From NCBI GenBank assembly GCA_001574975.1, contig KQ965732.1, positions 372,001 through 436,000 of the forward strand: a stretch of 64,000 nucleotides of DNA, in the 5' to 3' direction. This document shows positions 44,608 to 56,549 of this stretch, piece by piece. The stretch comes from Gonapodya prolifera JEL478 (taxonomy: Eukaryota; Monoblepharomycota; Monoblepharidomycetes; Monoblepharidales; Gonapodyaceae). The position numbers and the translations under genes were made by a program. Each line of letters starts with the position of its first letter. Position 1 is the first letter of the stretch. A model generated the notes under the pieces. The model was given only the letters and a program-made list of their open reading frames with translations, searched no databases and had not been told where the DNA came from.

Positions 44608-47600
44608 TCAATCCCACTCTGAATCATCCCTCTCGAAATCCTCGTTGGCCTCCTTCTCCTTTTCTTCCGCCTCCCTAGCCACCTTGAGCATATTCGCCAT
44701 CATCTGCTCCCTCTTCTCCTCGTCCGTCAGGATGCGCTCTTTCGGCATCGCGCGCTTCGTAACGGGACTCGTGGCCGTGGGGGCCTCGCTCAGGGGAACC
44801 ATGTCCGCAGGCTTGAGTGACACCTTGGGGAGCGAGGCGTTGGAGCCCGCGAGCCACGCCGAGGCCGTCAGGGACGTTCCCGATCGGTCCGTCGTGGGGG
44901 GGAACAGATCGTCTTGGAAAAGTTCGGGACGGGTGCGGGGGACGGTAAAGGAGACGAGCTCGATTGAGGAGGTTGTCAGTCTGGTGGGCAGAGGGAGCTG
45001 GTGTGAGGCACAATACGTCCGAAGGAAAGCCGGAAAAGATTGAAACCCACCTCCACGCTTTGGCCACTAGCACACGTTAGTTTACAAAGCAAGATACCTC
45101 AATGAGCCCCCTACGAAGCTACAAACTACCTCCCCCGACTACCACTCACCCTCAATAGCTTTCACATCACATTCCGCCTTCCCGCACAACGCAAACCCTT
45201 GCTGCAGCCCTCCCGTCTCATACCTGGTGAGGTCCCTGGCGAAGGGCTTCTCCTGGCTCAACTCCCATATCCTCACGGCCGACTCGCCTCGTCCTGTCAG
45301 GTACAACAAATTTGTGTCTGAATCAAACTGCACCGAAAGCAACGACGGAGACACGTCGATTAGGACCGTTGCCAGTTTGGCCAGCGAGGTAGAGTCGTGC
45401 ACTTCGATCTGGCGAGAGGAGCCTCTGCAGCGTTCCAGGGAGTTAGATCAGGACAGTCATGATAGACTGTTTCAGTGAGGATACCCACCGTCCGAACCCG
45501 ACGACAAAGATCCGTTCCCCGGCCCAAACCAAACGCCCACCCTTCCCGCCCTCCGCACAGTCCGCCTCACCCTCCAACTTCCCGCTTCGAGCGTCCTACA
45601 CATTGGAGGTCACCAATTGAATAAAGCGGTGCGACTTAACAAAATTTGTTCGAACAAACTCACAACTACCCGCAACTTCTTGTCCTTGCTGACGGTGGCA
45701 ATTTTACTCCCGTCTGGACTCCATGCCATTGCAAAAATCTTAGGCGCCACGTCATCCAAACACCGGTGGCACCGAAGTCAGCAAACTTAGGCACGAACAA
45801 CCCCCTCGCCACTCACGGGGGCTTTGTGGTGGCCAATCCGCCTCGCCTCCGAGCCACCTTCCTTGCTCATGTCCCACACCTTGATACTTGCCTCGCCCCG
45901 CTCTGGGGACGCCGAGATGAGTAGGTCTTTCGCGACAGGATGGAAGAGAAGGATATTGACGCGAGAATCGTGGGCTGGGAATGACGAGTCGCCAAAAACA
46001 GCATCAGGAGGTGTTATCAAGGCACTCAGGGGACTTTACGTGTGACACCCACCATTTATCACTGATGTCGGGGCGTACTGGTCCTCCTTAACACCCTCCG
46101 CGGGTACATCCCACACGCGTATCTTTCCATCGTCGTAGCCTACGCCATCCTCGGGGATTCAAACACCATCAACGACCACTCGTGGGCCAGACCCCGAAAC
46201 TCACCGCAAACCACCCTCCCCTCCTTCCACTCGTCAATCACCACGCAAGCGACATCAGAGCCACCAACAAGCGATGGAACAACTGGAGGTAGTCGGCCAA
46301 AGCTTCCATCCACAGCCTTGAGGACAGCGACACGGCCACCAGAGCCTGCGATCGGAAGTGCAAGCCAGGGGCGGGCATAGACTAGATATTCCGCATCTGA
46401 TGGAAACGATGCGGGTAAAGAAGGGGGGTAGTCGAATTTGGGAGAGCCTACGTGGAAAAGAATATGTGTTGGGCTCATGTTCGACACAACGAGAAAGAAG
46501 ACGCACCTTTCCCAGAGACGAATCGGAACGAAGACTGCTTCAGGGATGCGAATTTTGCCGTGGCGGCGAGCGAAGCTGCAGTCGGGGCTTTCGCAGGGAC
46601 GGGCGGAGAGACAAGAGAACCGGCGGACTCAGGGAAGGCAGCAGCCCCGGTGGGGGAGGTCACGGAGGACGGGCTTGAGGGCAGAATAGAAGGAGTCGCA
46701 GCAGGAGCAGCAGTTGTTTCCGAAGGCTTCTGGGTCGATGTTGGCGTCGGTGCCGGTGATGCTGAGGACTCAAATTTGAGAGACGCTGGTGTCGCGGACG
46801 GTCCCAGCAAGCGCTTTGCCGGATCTACTTCGACTCTTGCAACTTCTCCATTCTTCCCTGCCTTCCACTCAGCTCCTGTCAGGGCAGGTGCAGTCCCGTA
46901 GGTGTCTGGATATATCTCCCTCTCAAATTCGCCGTACCTCCTCCGAGGAAGTTTCCAGCTTACAGGAACAATGAAATTTCCGTCGGAAGAGCCGGCGACG
47001 GTTCGAACTATCTCGCAGGTGAGAGCATCCAAGGATAGCTTTGGAACGGTCGTAAAAGTTGAGAGCGGTGTCGGATGGGTGTATCGTGCGATACCGGGGG
47101 TGGAAGGGGTTGATAAGTGCGGGTGGAGCTCAAACCACGTGAGAGTAGGAGAGCCCTTATGTAACGGCGTGTAATCATTTATCGGTGTCTCAACGAGGTA
47201 TCCAAGGAACGAATCAAACCCACCCTACACCCCATCATCAACAGACTTGCATCTGGATCCCACATCAACACAGTAACACCACCGGAGCCTTCAAGGTCTC
47301 TCTCGTCAACTGCTTTGTCGAGCTTCCTGGCATCCCACAATTTGAGCTCACGAGCGAGGCGCTTAGAAGTTCCTGAGGTTGCCAGGTAGGTGGATGACGC
47401 CGAAAGAAACAGTGCTCGAGATGGCTTTGGGCCCAAGTGAGCAGGAGTGGAGAGGACGGGGTTTGCATTACGTGGGCTGGAGAGCCACGATGTTAGGGGA
47501 TAGGTGAGCGATAATCAGGACGATGCTCAAACAGAGCAAACATACTCAAATATTCGAAGATGTGTTGAGCGCGAAGTTGTGGCCAGCAATGATGCGTCGG

Positions 47601-48469
47601 GTTTCCTTTCAAGTTGCGCAATGGTGAGTGAGTATGCGTGGAACTCAAATCTCTACATACGCACCATGCGACAGAAAATACTGTATCACCATGCCCATCC
47701 CAAGCACACAGCTCCGAGGTGGACGCCAGGTCGAAGATCTTCACCTCCACCCCCCCTGCTGATGCTGCTACCCCACGCGCGCTGGGGTGAAACGCGACGC
47801 ATTCAATCCGACGTTGATGTGCAGCGGTGATTGAGGTTGGGGATGGGACGTTGTCCAGGGTGAGGGGAGCTGACGGGTCAGAGGGTGCAGAAGGTAGCGA
47901 GAACGCACGGAGAGAGCCGTCGTCGGATCCAGTGAGGAGAAGTGCCGGATCAAGCTGTGAAATGTCAAAGTCCGAGGCTGGGGAAGGAACAGTGAGGTTG
48001 AGAACGGATTCGGAATGAACACGGCGCGGGCTGGGTGAGTTCAACGGGGTGATTGAGACGTGACCGGCAGGAGATCGAAAGGCCAAAAAATTTGCATTTG
48101 CAGCCAGGCCATTGGAGGATTCCGACCCGAGAGCGGTCGCTCCATTTCCCGGAAGTGAGTACCAATCTTCCCTCTTTGGAGTCTGCGGGGTGATATTTCT
48201 GTACTGGATTGTTCATGTGCAGTCAATGCATTGTTTATGTTCATTTCATTCCATCGATCGCAGGTTGATGCCAAAGATTCATGTGATTCAAAGTTGTGAT
48301 GTCGTGGAGAATAGAGCTCCCACCTTTGAAAACTGCAGTGGCGGCATCTTTTCACTCTCCGTGTCCCTATTCTTCGAGCACAAGATGCCCTAAACGCCTC
48401 GGTGCTGGGCAGCACAGCAGTTCGTGGCGGTTCAAATCGTGACCGCAGTAGCGAAACATTAGATGACAT
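44608..48469 (-). CDS. Coronin-7-type long coronin (two WD40 propellers)
   Basis: Long coronins (coronin-7/POD1) carry two beta-propellers and act in actin regulation and Golgi-endosome traffic. The N-terminus (ATG 48467-48469, or 48494-48496) leads to 'ANANFLAFRSPAGHVSITPL', 'LLLTGSDDGSLRAFSLP', 'ECVAFHPSARGVAASAGG' and 'GHGDTVFSVAW', the first propeller. 'LARELKLWDARKLDKAV' is the coronin blade-6 phrase, and 'RRRYGEFEREIYPDTYG' the block after it. A Ser/Thr/Ala/Pro linker follows, then a second propeller ('FHPVAKDLLISAS', 'ASIKVWDMSKEGG', 'LTGRGESAVRIWEL'). The tail is helical and acidic, ending 'ERDDSEWD', as in coronin-7, where the acidic tail contacts Arp2/3. About ten introns. The 5' end overlaps the start of Atg101. 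Confidence 0.88.
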
Positions 48470-49621
48470 CGACACCAGAAGATGTGAGATATACATTGCG
48501 GATACTCGAGCTATTACACGCGCAAATTGCGCTTTGTCTCTCCCATCTCTCGGCCTCCGCTGATCGCAAATTCAGTTGCCAACATCGGTCTTCCAGGTCC
48601 CCATTTCCGTTGAGCGATTTTACCTCAGGGAATCTCTTCGCGCACTTCTCCACTCCATTTTGTTTCACAGGTGTGTTCAGTACTTGTTTCAATGCTATCG
48701 GATGGATGATCGGCATTGCGCACATTGCAGACTTATAGGCCCGATTCGCCCACGGGTTCTTGAACTATCATCTCTAGATGTCTCCTATGCGAGAATTGAT
48801 GACTCGGACATAGAAAGAACGGTCGAGGAACGGATCACCACCTTTGTAAAGGTGAGTTTAGTTTGTGAGCGATTGGGAGGTCGTAGCGGTGGATGTGGGT
48901 GGGTGCGAGGCATAAAGAGATCAAGAACAGTTGAACAAGGAGATGGCGCCTTAGTGACGTTCATGCGCAATGCTTAGCACAACCCATACGACCAGGCCCT
49001 CGACTCTTCTCCTACACCACCCACCCTTTCTGTTAGTTTCCTCATGCGGCAACGCCGACATTCCTTGTTCCGTGGACAGTACGAGGAAGACGTGTGCTGG
49101 GAGCGATGGGATGTAGGCGTTAAGCTCAGAACAGCGAGGAATGATGCAGGTGAATTGAAACCACACATACCTTAACAGTGCTGTGGACGCCTCCAGCGAT
49201 AGTGTCACCGGTCGGGAACACACGTTGTTCTTTGCGGTTTGGCTCCCGTGCTAAGCGTCTTGTTCCCCTCTGATAGAGCACGCACAGTCGAAGCGCGTAC
49301 TAGAGCGCGACCTCGAATCTGCCCTCATTCGAATATCGCAAGTGTGTGCAATGTAGAGAAGACCTGTGACTCCGTCGTTTACCCACATACAACCGTTTTC
49401 AGCTCTCTAATGACACGAAGGAACACATTCCCGCCGTGAACTCCTTGGACAACCCACCATTCCCTTGGAACATTGTGAGTATCGTACCAAGACTTCATTT
49501 GATCCAACCCCAACGCTTCCGTGATGTGCTGACTTTTATCTCGCCTTGTTTCCACGAACTCCTGTGTGCACCACTTTAGGTGATCACCGCACCTACAGGG
49601 TTTTCGAGCTTCTTTCGTTAG
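48463..49621 (+). CDS. ATG101: Autophagy protein Atg101
   Basis: Atg101 is a HORMA-domain partner of Atg13 in the Atg1/ULK1 initiation complex. A 21-nt first exon (48463-48483, 'MTSTPED') splices at GTGAGA to 48576 to give 'LPTSVFQVPISVERFYLRES' and 'LRALLHSILFHR', the opening of fungal Atg101. The next exon joins as 'LIGPIRPRVLELSSLDVS', 'DDSDIERTVEERITTFVK'. Later exons give 'RQRRHSLFRGQYEEDVCWE' with 'RWDVGVKL', the 'EVCWE.W' hallmark, then 'KEHIPAVNSLDNPPFPWN', and after a last intron (about 49478-49579) 'IVITAPTGFSSFFR' and TAG at 49619-49621. All joins are in phase. The start codon lies within the 5' coding end of coronin-7 on the other strand. Confidence 0.92.
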
Positions 49622-49969
49622 AGATGTCATTTGCTTTGGATCTGATGGACGTGAATCAACATTTACTTTGTCTGCGATGTTCGGCTCAACATTACCACGA
49701 GGTATTCCCACGATAACCGTACCCTTGAATTTGTATTTTGTGCAATACGTTTTGCTCGAACAATACATATGAATAAGAATCAGACACCATTGTTTCCGAA
49801 CTCAACAAACGCTCAGATCAACTGATTGAAAGAAACGGTTCTTGCCCCCTTCATTCCAACATTTTGACGCAAAGGTACGCAAAGGTCACAATACAATTTC
49901 ATTCCAAAGACGTGAATACTACGCAAGTCTTGCTACATACTAGTGTGCGTGAACGTATCTGCCTCCCAG
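49622..49969. other. Convergent 3' intergenic region
   Basis: About 350 bp, AT-richer, between the Atg101 and Gpn3 stops. It should hold both 3' UTRs. No further feature was seen. Confidence 0.5.
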
Positions 49970-51153
49970 CTATTCGTCATCATAGTTCCCAGTGAGCTCG
50001 TCCTACAACAGGTGGCACTGTTACTACTCGAAGTACTGCACGGTCTTTCAAGTAAACTCACTTTCGGCTCCTTCGGCTCGAGGTCCTCCCCGTATTGCAT
50101 TGCATTGTCGATCTGGGCGAGCAAGTACGCTACCGAGTCTTCATGTTCAATATTTAAGGGAACGAATTGAACCATGTTGAACTCTTCAATCTGATAGAGC
50201 ATAAAGGCTAAGTCCTCAATGACCCTCACAACAAGGAAACGGTGCCGCAAAAACGCTCACTAGCTTGACCAATGCTTCATTCAATCGGTAAAATCGTGGT
50301 CGCATGGTGACGTTAGCATCCTCGAGGAGTAACCCTGGGTCGGGTTCGAGATATCTGCCACCACGTCAACCTTCGTTGGCACATCACTGCAAACATACCA
50401 AACTCACCGCTCCATCTCCGCAGATTCAGCCCGTTCTCCCAGTAGGTCCATCTTGCTCATGACGTTGATGTGTGGGACCTCAAGCTGGACCATGGCAGAA
50501 GTGGCACTGAGTACACCCGCGAAAAATTTGGCAGTGTCCTCAATAAACTGGCTATCTATGATGTAGACGCCACAGATGGAGTAGTTGAGGCGTTGCATGT
50601 GGCTCACAAGCCTCTTCATTACGGGAATGTGGGTATAGAGTTCGATTTGCCCAGGGCAATCAAGAATGAGGTAGTCATCATCATAGCTTTGGAGCTCTTC
50701 GTCAAGCCATTCTATATTGTCAATGAGATATCTGGGGAAGTGGGTGCCAACTTAACCCGTAACTATCAACGAAGTTCAAAATTACCGACTCACTCCATAC
50801 AGTAGACCAGTCCCCCGTTCGGACCATAACCAAGCTCATCCATCACGTCGTCAAGCGGTACGAGCTCTCGGATATCTGACCCCAGCCCCCTTCGTGTCAT
50901 AATCAGAGGGCTAACGATCCCCAACTGTTCACCAACCTATTGAAGGTTGGTATTCGAAATTTTCCGCAGCAGGATCGAGGTTCACAAGATGTACAGAGCG
51001 GCCCGTCGCCTCGCAATGGGTCATCAGCGTTCTACAGCATGTGGACTGACCACGAAGACAATCGCATCAGTGTTCCATCGACGCGATATCAAGCTTTTTG
51101 CCCACTTTTCCGCTCCCGGCTGGGCCCATCACCATCACCGCGTGTTTCCCCAT
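49970..51153 (-). CDS. GPN3: GPN-loop GTPase 3
   Basis: Gpn3 forms a heterodimer with Gpn1 and assists assembly and nuclear import of RNA polymerase II. The first exon gives '[17 protein letters not shown]' (ATG 51151-51153), the P-loop. Further exons give '[19 protein letters not shown]', '[18 protein letters not shown]', the GPN loop itself '[11 protein letters not shown]', '[18 protein letters not shown]' (G3) and '[18 protein letters not shown]' type (G4, 'MSKMDLL'). Then '[19 protein letters not shown]', '[13 protein letters not shown]', and a last exon '[10 protein letters not shown]' ending at TAG 49970-49972. These match Gpn3 rather than Gpn1 or Gpn2. Divergent from importin-9 with 107 bp between starts. 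Confidence 0.93.
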
Positions 51154-51260
51154 TGAAAAGTTTGTTGGCTGGGGTTTGGAAAGTGAAGAGGTTGCCGATC
51201 ACCACAACCCGTGGCCAAAACGTCGAAATAAAAAATACATTCTTTCCAACCTCCACGGCA
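51154..51260. promoter_or_regulatory. 107-bp bidirectional promoter region, Gpn3/importin-9
   Basis: The segment between two divergent ATGs. It includes an A-rich run (AATAAAAAATA) close to the importin-9 start. No canonical TATA box position could be assigned. Confidence 0.5.
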
Positions 51261-54200
51261 ATGCTGAGCGGAGAGCTTGGTCAGGCGGTTTTCACAACGC
51301 TTACGCACTGTCTTGAGGTGGGATCGCTGCTTGATGTTTCAAATCATGCTCGTTTTGGACACCCCTTCTTGCCACATGAATCGAACCAACTAAATCACAA
51401 TAGCCCGTGCCTACGGTCCAAGCGGCTGCGGAGGCGAAACTAAAGGAGCTTTCTCGGACTCCAGGTGGGTTCTGCTACCGATGATTGCTATTTTCAAGTG
51501 CGGGGCTTTCCTCATTTCTTGATTCAGGTTATTCGGCCGCTCTAGTCGAAGTGATCTTATCTCAAGAGCTTCCTGTGAATCAAAGACAGCTGGCTGCTGT
51601 GTCGCTGAAGAACTATGTGGATAAAAATTGGTCTGCCCAGGCGGAGAGCGAGAAATTTGAAGGACCGGAACCACCGGAAGAGGTGAGCGGCACCCTACCT
51701 TTAGTTATAAGATGTACTTGAGCCCAATCTTCGCCCGGAACGATCAAGGTGAAAACTCTTGTGAAAAGTCAAATCCTGAATGGCCTGAGTGATGCGCAAA
51801 CCCGTATTCGAGGAGCAGTTGTGAGCTATGAACCGTTATTTGTCTTGTATCGTGGACTAGATTCTAGCCATTTTAATGGATCTGCAGGCTTACGCCATTT
51901 CCAAAATTGCCCATACCGATTGGCCAGAACAATGGCCCGATCTCCTGAACGCCCTCCTTTCGAACGTTCAGAGCGGTGACCCTAATCGAGTCCACGGTGC
52001 AATGCGAGTTTTGGCCGAGTTCATGAAGAACGATGTGACAGACCAACAATTCCCTCATGTTGCGCCTATTCTTCTACCGGAGCTCTTCAAGATCTTCTCT
52101 GATGTCCAGACTTACTCTCCTCAGTCGCGTGCTCGGTGTGCCTCGGTGTTCCGTGATGCCGTCGACATGCTTAACAATGTTAAAGGGGAGCATCCAGAAG
52201 CGCCAGCGCAGTTCCTTCTTCCCCTTATGCCAGGTTGGATGGCAGCATTTCAAGCGGTCCTTGCAGGCCCTTCGTCTCGCGCGACAGAACAACTCATTCT
52301 GCGCCTTGAGGTGACAAGAACTCTCGTCCGCATTTCACACAATTTCCCCAAGATGCTGGATCCCTATCTTCCTGGACTCGTTGAACCTGTATGGGCTGAT
52401 CTTGTTCGACTTCGCGAAGAGTATCTCGCGGAGTCCGTTGTAGGCTCGACGACAGCAGCCGGAGGAGAAGTGGACTCAGAGGGAGAAGTCACTGGACTGG
52501 ACAACCTCATCTATGCCTACTTTGACTTCATTGAAGGTGCCTCCAAGAGGGCTGTCATGGACCCGTTCCTCATTGGACACGGAGAAAAGCGGAAGAAGGG
52601 GAAGAAGGCGTCAAAAGTCACTGCTCCCATTCCGACTCAACCAGCGGCGCTACCTGAGCTTGTATGGGTAGTTATGGCGTACGCGCAAATAACGAAAGAG
52701 CAGGAAGAAGCGTGGGCAACGGATGCCGATCAGTATGTCGCTGATGAGGATGAAGAGAGCCTTGCCTTTAATGTGCGAATCGCTGCCGTGGATCTTCTGC
52801 AGGAGGTAGGCGCAAGCAATTCGTTCCGTAGTATTCACCTTTTTTAATGCTTCAATCGCCAGGGACTATTCGAAGTACATAGGACCGAGACTCTTCAAGC
52901 AATCGGCCAAGCTTCTCAACGGCATTTCATGGAAGCGCAGGCGCTGCGAGCGCAGGGAAGGCCCCATTGGTGGAAAGCGCAGGAAGCTGTTCTTTTGGCC
53001 ATCGGCAGGCTCGCGGATGAGATTGTCGACGCCGTCAAGGAAGAACCTCGCAGTTTCGACATCGAGGGTATCTTCCAGCAGGTTGTTCTCGACAGTATGA
53101 GGGCTCAAGGTGAGTTTTCCGATCTGAACGCTGTTATAAATGTTTCGGTCCAACCAAAGTTACACGGACCAGGGTTCCCGTTCCTCCAGGGCCGAGCGAT
53201 TTGGTTTGCGGCCAAATTTTGCGAAGTTTTGCCCCAGCCGCTTGCCGCCGAGTACCTTAATGCTGCAGTAGCCGGAATTGAACCTTCAAACCCGAACCCA
53301 GTGCGCATGTCGGCCGTGAAGGCTATGCAAGCGTGAGTGCACCACATCTTTTACACCACATCATTCAAAAAACTCACCGTGATTTTTCGGCCCTTTTTCT
53401 CATGTTCATTGAAGCTTTTCGGAGCACGTTGATGGGTCCCTTTTGGAACCTCTTTATCCTACCATTGTTAACGGCATATCCACACTTGCATCTTCTGCGG
53501 GGGAAGAGTCCCTGGTACTTCTTTTGGAAACGATGTACGCCGTCACCAGCGAGGTCGGAGAGTCGGTGGCTAAAAGCTGTGAAAGCGCACTCATTGAAGT
53601 TGCTGTGGGCGTGTGGATGAAGCACCCAGGAGGTAGGGACAACGTGAAGTAGTTTCGCTTTCACGGTTAAGTTTAACCTCCAACCCATGCAGATCACTTG
53701 GTTGGCGCGATCGTGTTTGAACTCGTGTCACTCTTGGCTTCAAAACCCTCCATTTACGAATCACTACAAGCACGGCTCTTGCCTGCAATTCAGCACGCAA
53801 TGCAACAAGTTAGCAACCCGAATAATGCTCCAGGAATAGCTGTGAGGCAGACTATCTCGAATAGAGCGAGGATCCACACTGACCAAGTCTTTTTTTTTTT
53901 TTTTTTTTTGCTCAGGCTGCTGTCGACCTACTCACCATTCTCGTTAAAAATGCATCCTCACCACTCCCCGCGGGATACGTTCAGCAAGTGTTCCCAGAAC
54001 TTCTTCGTACCTTGGAGGGTTCAGATGATCCCAGTATAATCCAGAATGGACAAGAATCCCTCAGATGGTTCATACACAAAGACATTCAACAAATATCTTT
54101 ATGGTAGGATCCCTCACGCTTTGACACATTTGAAGATTGATGTGATCTCGAATGTGAAAAGGCAGGACAACTCCGGCACTACAGGAATACATCACTTGAT

Positions 54201-55568
54201 GAGGGTGATCGCCCGTCTGCTCAGCCCGTCATTCAGTGAATCAGCGTCCATGTTTGTTGGAGATCTTATTACCAAACTTATTGTGAAAGCGGGAGATCTT
54301 CTCGCCCCCGTTTTTGACGATCTCTTGCGTGCAATTGCAATCCGACTGGGAAGCGCAGAGAAGCCGACTTTTATTCAGGTACCTTGCAGAGGAACAACAC
54401 AGTGGGGGTCGCTAACTTAATACTTACATCCACGGTTCCAGACTCTCGTGACAGTTTTCCTCCACTTACTTCAAAAGAATCAATCCCAATTGGTCAACTT
54501 CTTGGCAGGCTTGGACGTGAATGGACGCAACGGACTCGAGCTTTTCGTTTCCCTCTGGTGCGAGAACTACATGTTCTTCCAGGGATTCTATACATTGAAA
54601 TTGAAGTGAGTATTTTTCGGAAGCTTCCAAACAGATTAAGATAACAATTTTGCCACATTAAGTGCTGTCTCCATGTGCAATCTCTTTGCCGCGGCTGCAT
54701 CCGATGAACGCTTGAGGCAGATCGCCGTGAAGGGCGATGCCATACCCGATGAAACTGGCAGTAAGTGACGTCTCCCTCGACTGCAAAGTGTCGCTTTTAG
54801 TTAACCTTTCTTCGGTTGGGAAGAAATTGTGACTCGATCAAAGTCCAAACTCGGTGAGGGTCGAAGCTTTTCATGTCGCGTCACAGCTTTCTCAGGCCTC
54901 TCAACTTCTGTTCAGAAAAGCACTCCATTGTTCCTTTCCCTGTCAAAGCAATTAAGCTTCTCATTTGGGATTTCGGGCAGAATTGGGAAGAGACAACCGC
55001 AAAGCAGTTGGTGAAGGCCGCACTGGATGAAGATTCCGACGATGGTGGGGAGGATGGTGGGGATGAGGACGTCGAGGTGAGCGATTTGGTAGCTGCGTTA
55101 ACTTCGATAGGTTGAAACCGCCTTTTATCAACAGGATGATGGTGAAGGAGATGACTGGGAGGATGTCAACGATTCTCCTTTCGTATCTGCTGAAAACTAC
55201 AAGTATCTCTCAGGTTGGTTTCGCGTCCTGATCAGGCGCCACGAAATTGCTGAATTGATCGCTTTTTTGTTTTGGAATACAGATCTTATCGAAAGTGGAG
55301 TGGTCGATCTTGACTCTGGAGACGACGAGGACGATCCCGACCTCAAAGCTGATCCTGTTTACCACATTGAAATGAGAGTGAGTTAGAATTCTGTTACTCG
55401 TCCTAGAATTTGCCGCAACTGTTCCACCGTTGATACCCTATGCAGGAATACTTTGTCTCGTTCTTCAAGACCTGCCAATCAGAGAATGTGTGTGGCTTCC
55501 AGGAGATTTATTCTCAACACTTGGGAGCACACGAGAGGAAAAAACTTAGATCTCTTGTTGGAGCCTAA
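51261..55568 (+). CDS. KAP114: Importin-9/Kap114-type karyopherin
   Basis: A beta-karyopherin that imports histones H2A-H2B and other basic cargo, releasing it with Ran-GTP. Three small 5' exons join in phase: 'MLSGELGQAVFTTLTHCLE', 'PVPTVQAAEAKLKELSRTPG' and 'YSAALVEVILSQELPVNQRQ', with 'AAVSLKNYVDKNW', the importin-beta N-terminal domain. Then 'AYAISKIAHTDWPEQWPDLL' (HEAT repeat with the conserved 'WPEQWP'), 'FDFIEGASKRAVM', and many further HEAT helices across about 17 exons. An acidic stretch near 55025 ('DEDSDDGGEDGGDEDVE') matches the acidic insertion of importin-9 and Kap114 that shields histone charge. The end is 'QEIYSQHLGAHERKKLRS', with TAA at 55566-55568. Confidence 0.92.
53890..53909 (+). 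other. T20 homopolymer as polypyrimidine tract
   Basis: Twenty consecutive T lie directly before a GCTCAG acceptor in an intron of the importin-9 gene. Such a run could be prone to length change and sequencing error. Confidence 0.85.
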
Positions 55569-55731
55569 CCAAGAGGGAAACCGTTTTGCCTATTTTTACA
55601 CATACCACTGAAGCTTCGCGTAATTAGGGAGGGAAGACCCACCCCCCAAAGTGAAATAAATCCTTTCATATGTAATGTAAGTTGTGGCGACCACAGTGAT
55701 ACATACATTAAACCTCTTCCCCCACAAGTCA

Positions 55732-56471
55732 ATGACAGATGGTCATTCCGATGCTGCGCTAGAGCGAGAGGGAAAAAAAATTCCGGTTGGATTGTGAGTC
55801 TCAGCGGACGCTATCGTAGAACCAGGTGCTGGATTCATAACGATCGACAGATGGACTCGAATACAACTTGTAACTGGGTTGGAGGTCGAAGGCCAACTGT
55901 AAGTAACACAAACGTGTGTTTATCATGATATGAGAATGTGCCTGATCCTGTTTGATTGGAACCTCTTCAACTTGCATCTCCACTCACAAGTTACACCACC
56001 GACGCCATCACGGGCACGGTAGTGCTCCAATCACCCTCCTCGACCGGGTCTAAAAAGCCCGATTTTCGAATAATTAAAGCGTCTGCGATAAAGGAGTTCC
56101 ACCCCATACCCACACCTCCCCAAACCAACGGAGCTCCATCTTCAACCTTTCGGCAACCTACTTTGGGAACAATTGATATTGAACAGGTGGTGGCACGAGA
56201 AAAGCAGGCAATTCAATTGGAAGAGGAACGACTTCAAAGGATCGGACTTGGGGTTCCGAAGGAAGGGAATGACCTTTTCGAGGCACTGTCGAAGACTCTG
56301 CCAGTGCAGTGGGTCGCGGACCACATTGTTATAATGGACGAAGTGGCTGTGTCGCCGCCCTACAGTGTTCAAATGGTGAAGGCGGTGAAGGGCAAAAATG
56401 CTTCTGCTGCTACTCTTGATAGGGTGCGCAAAGTAGTGGAAGGAGAGCGGAAAAAACTGGGATTGAATTGA
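55732..56471 (+). CDS. LSM12: Lsm12 (Lsm domain plus anticodon-binding-like AD domain)
   Basis: Lsm12 associates with ataxin-2/Pbp1 and mRNA-decay or stress-granule factors. Three exons join in phase: 55732-55793 ('MTDGHSDAALEREGKKIPVG'), 55851-55898 and 55991-56471. Together they give a short Lsm domain 'WTRIQLVTGLEVEGQLYTT' and 'DAITGTVVLQSPSSTG', then 'RIIKASAIKEFHPI'. The AD domain follows: 'TIDIEQVVAREKQAIQLEEE', 'GNDLFEALSKTLPVQW' and 'IVIMDEVAVSPPYSVQMVK', ending 'RVRKVVEGERKKLGLN'. These are the family's blocks in order. An apparent earlier in-frame stop at 55795 lies in intron 1. Only 78 bp separate its stop from the ATG of Skt5 on the same strand. Confidence 0.9.
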
Positions 56472-56549
56472 TGTTTCTTGGCGTAGTATAGGGTTACATT
56501 TTGTTACCGATATCACATTTCCTATTGGAAGGGAGGCGCATACTTGTAC

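Noticed and set aside
46351-46901. Plus-strand frames of 83-149 codons across coronin-7
   Set aside because: Antisense shadows of the Ser/Thr/Ala/Pro linker and second propeller of coronin; no independent signal.
48576-48977. Atg101 starting at a TTG codon at 48576
   Set aside because: There is no ATG in frame there. The 21-nt exon at 48463-48483 with a good donor supplies an ATG and the correct phase.
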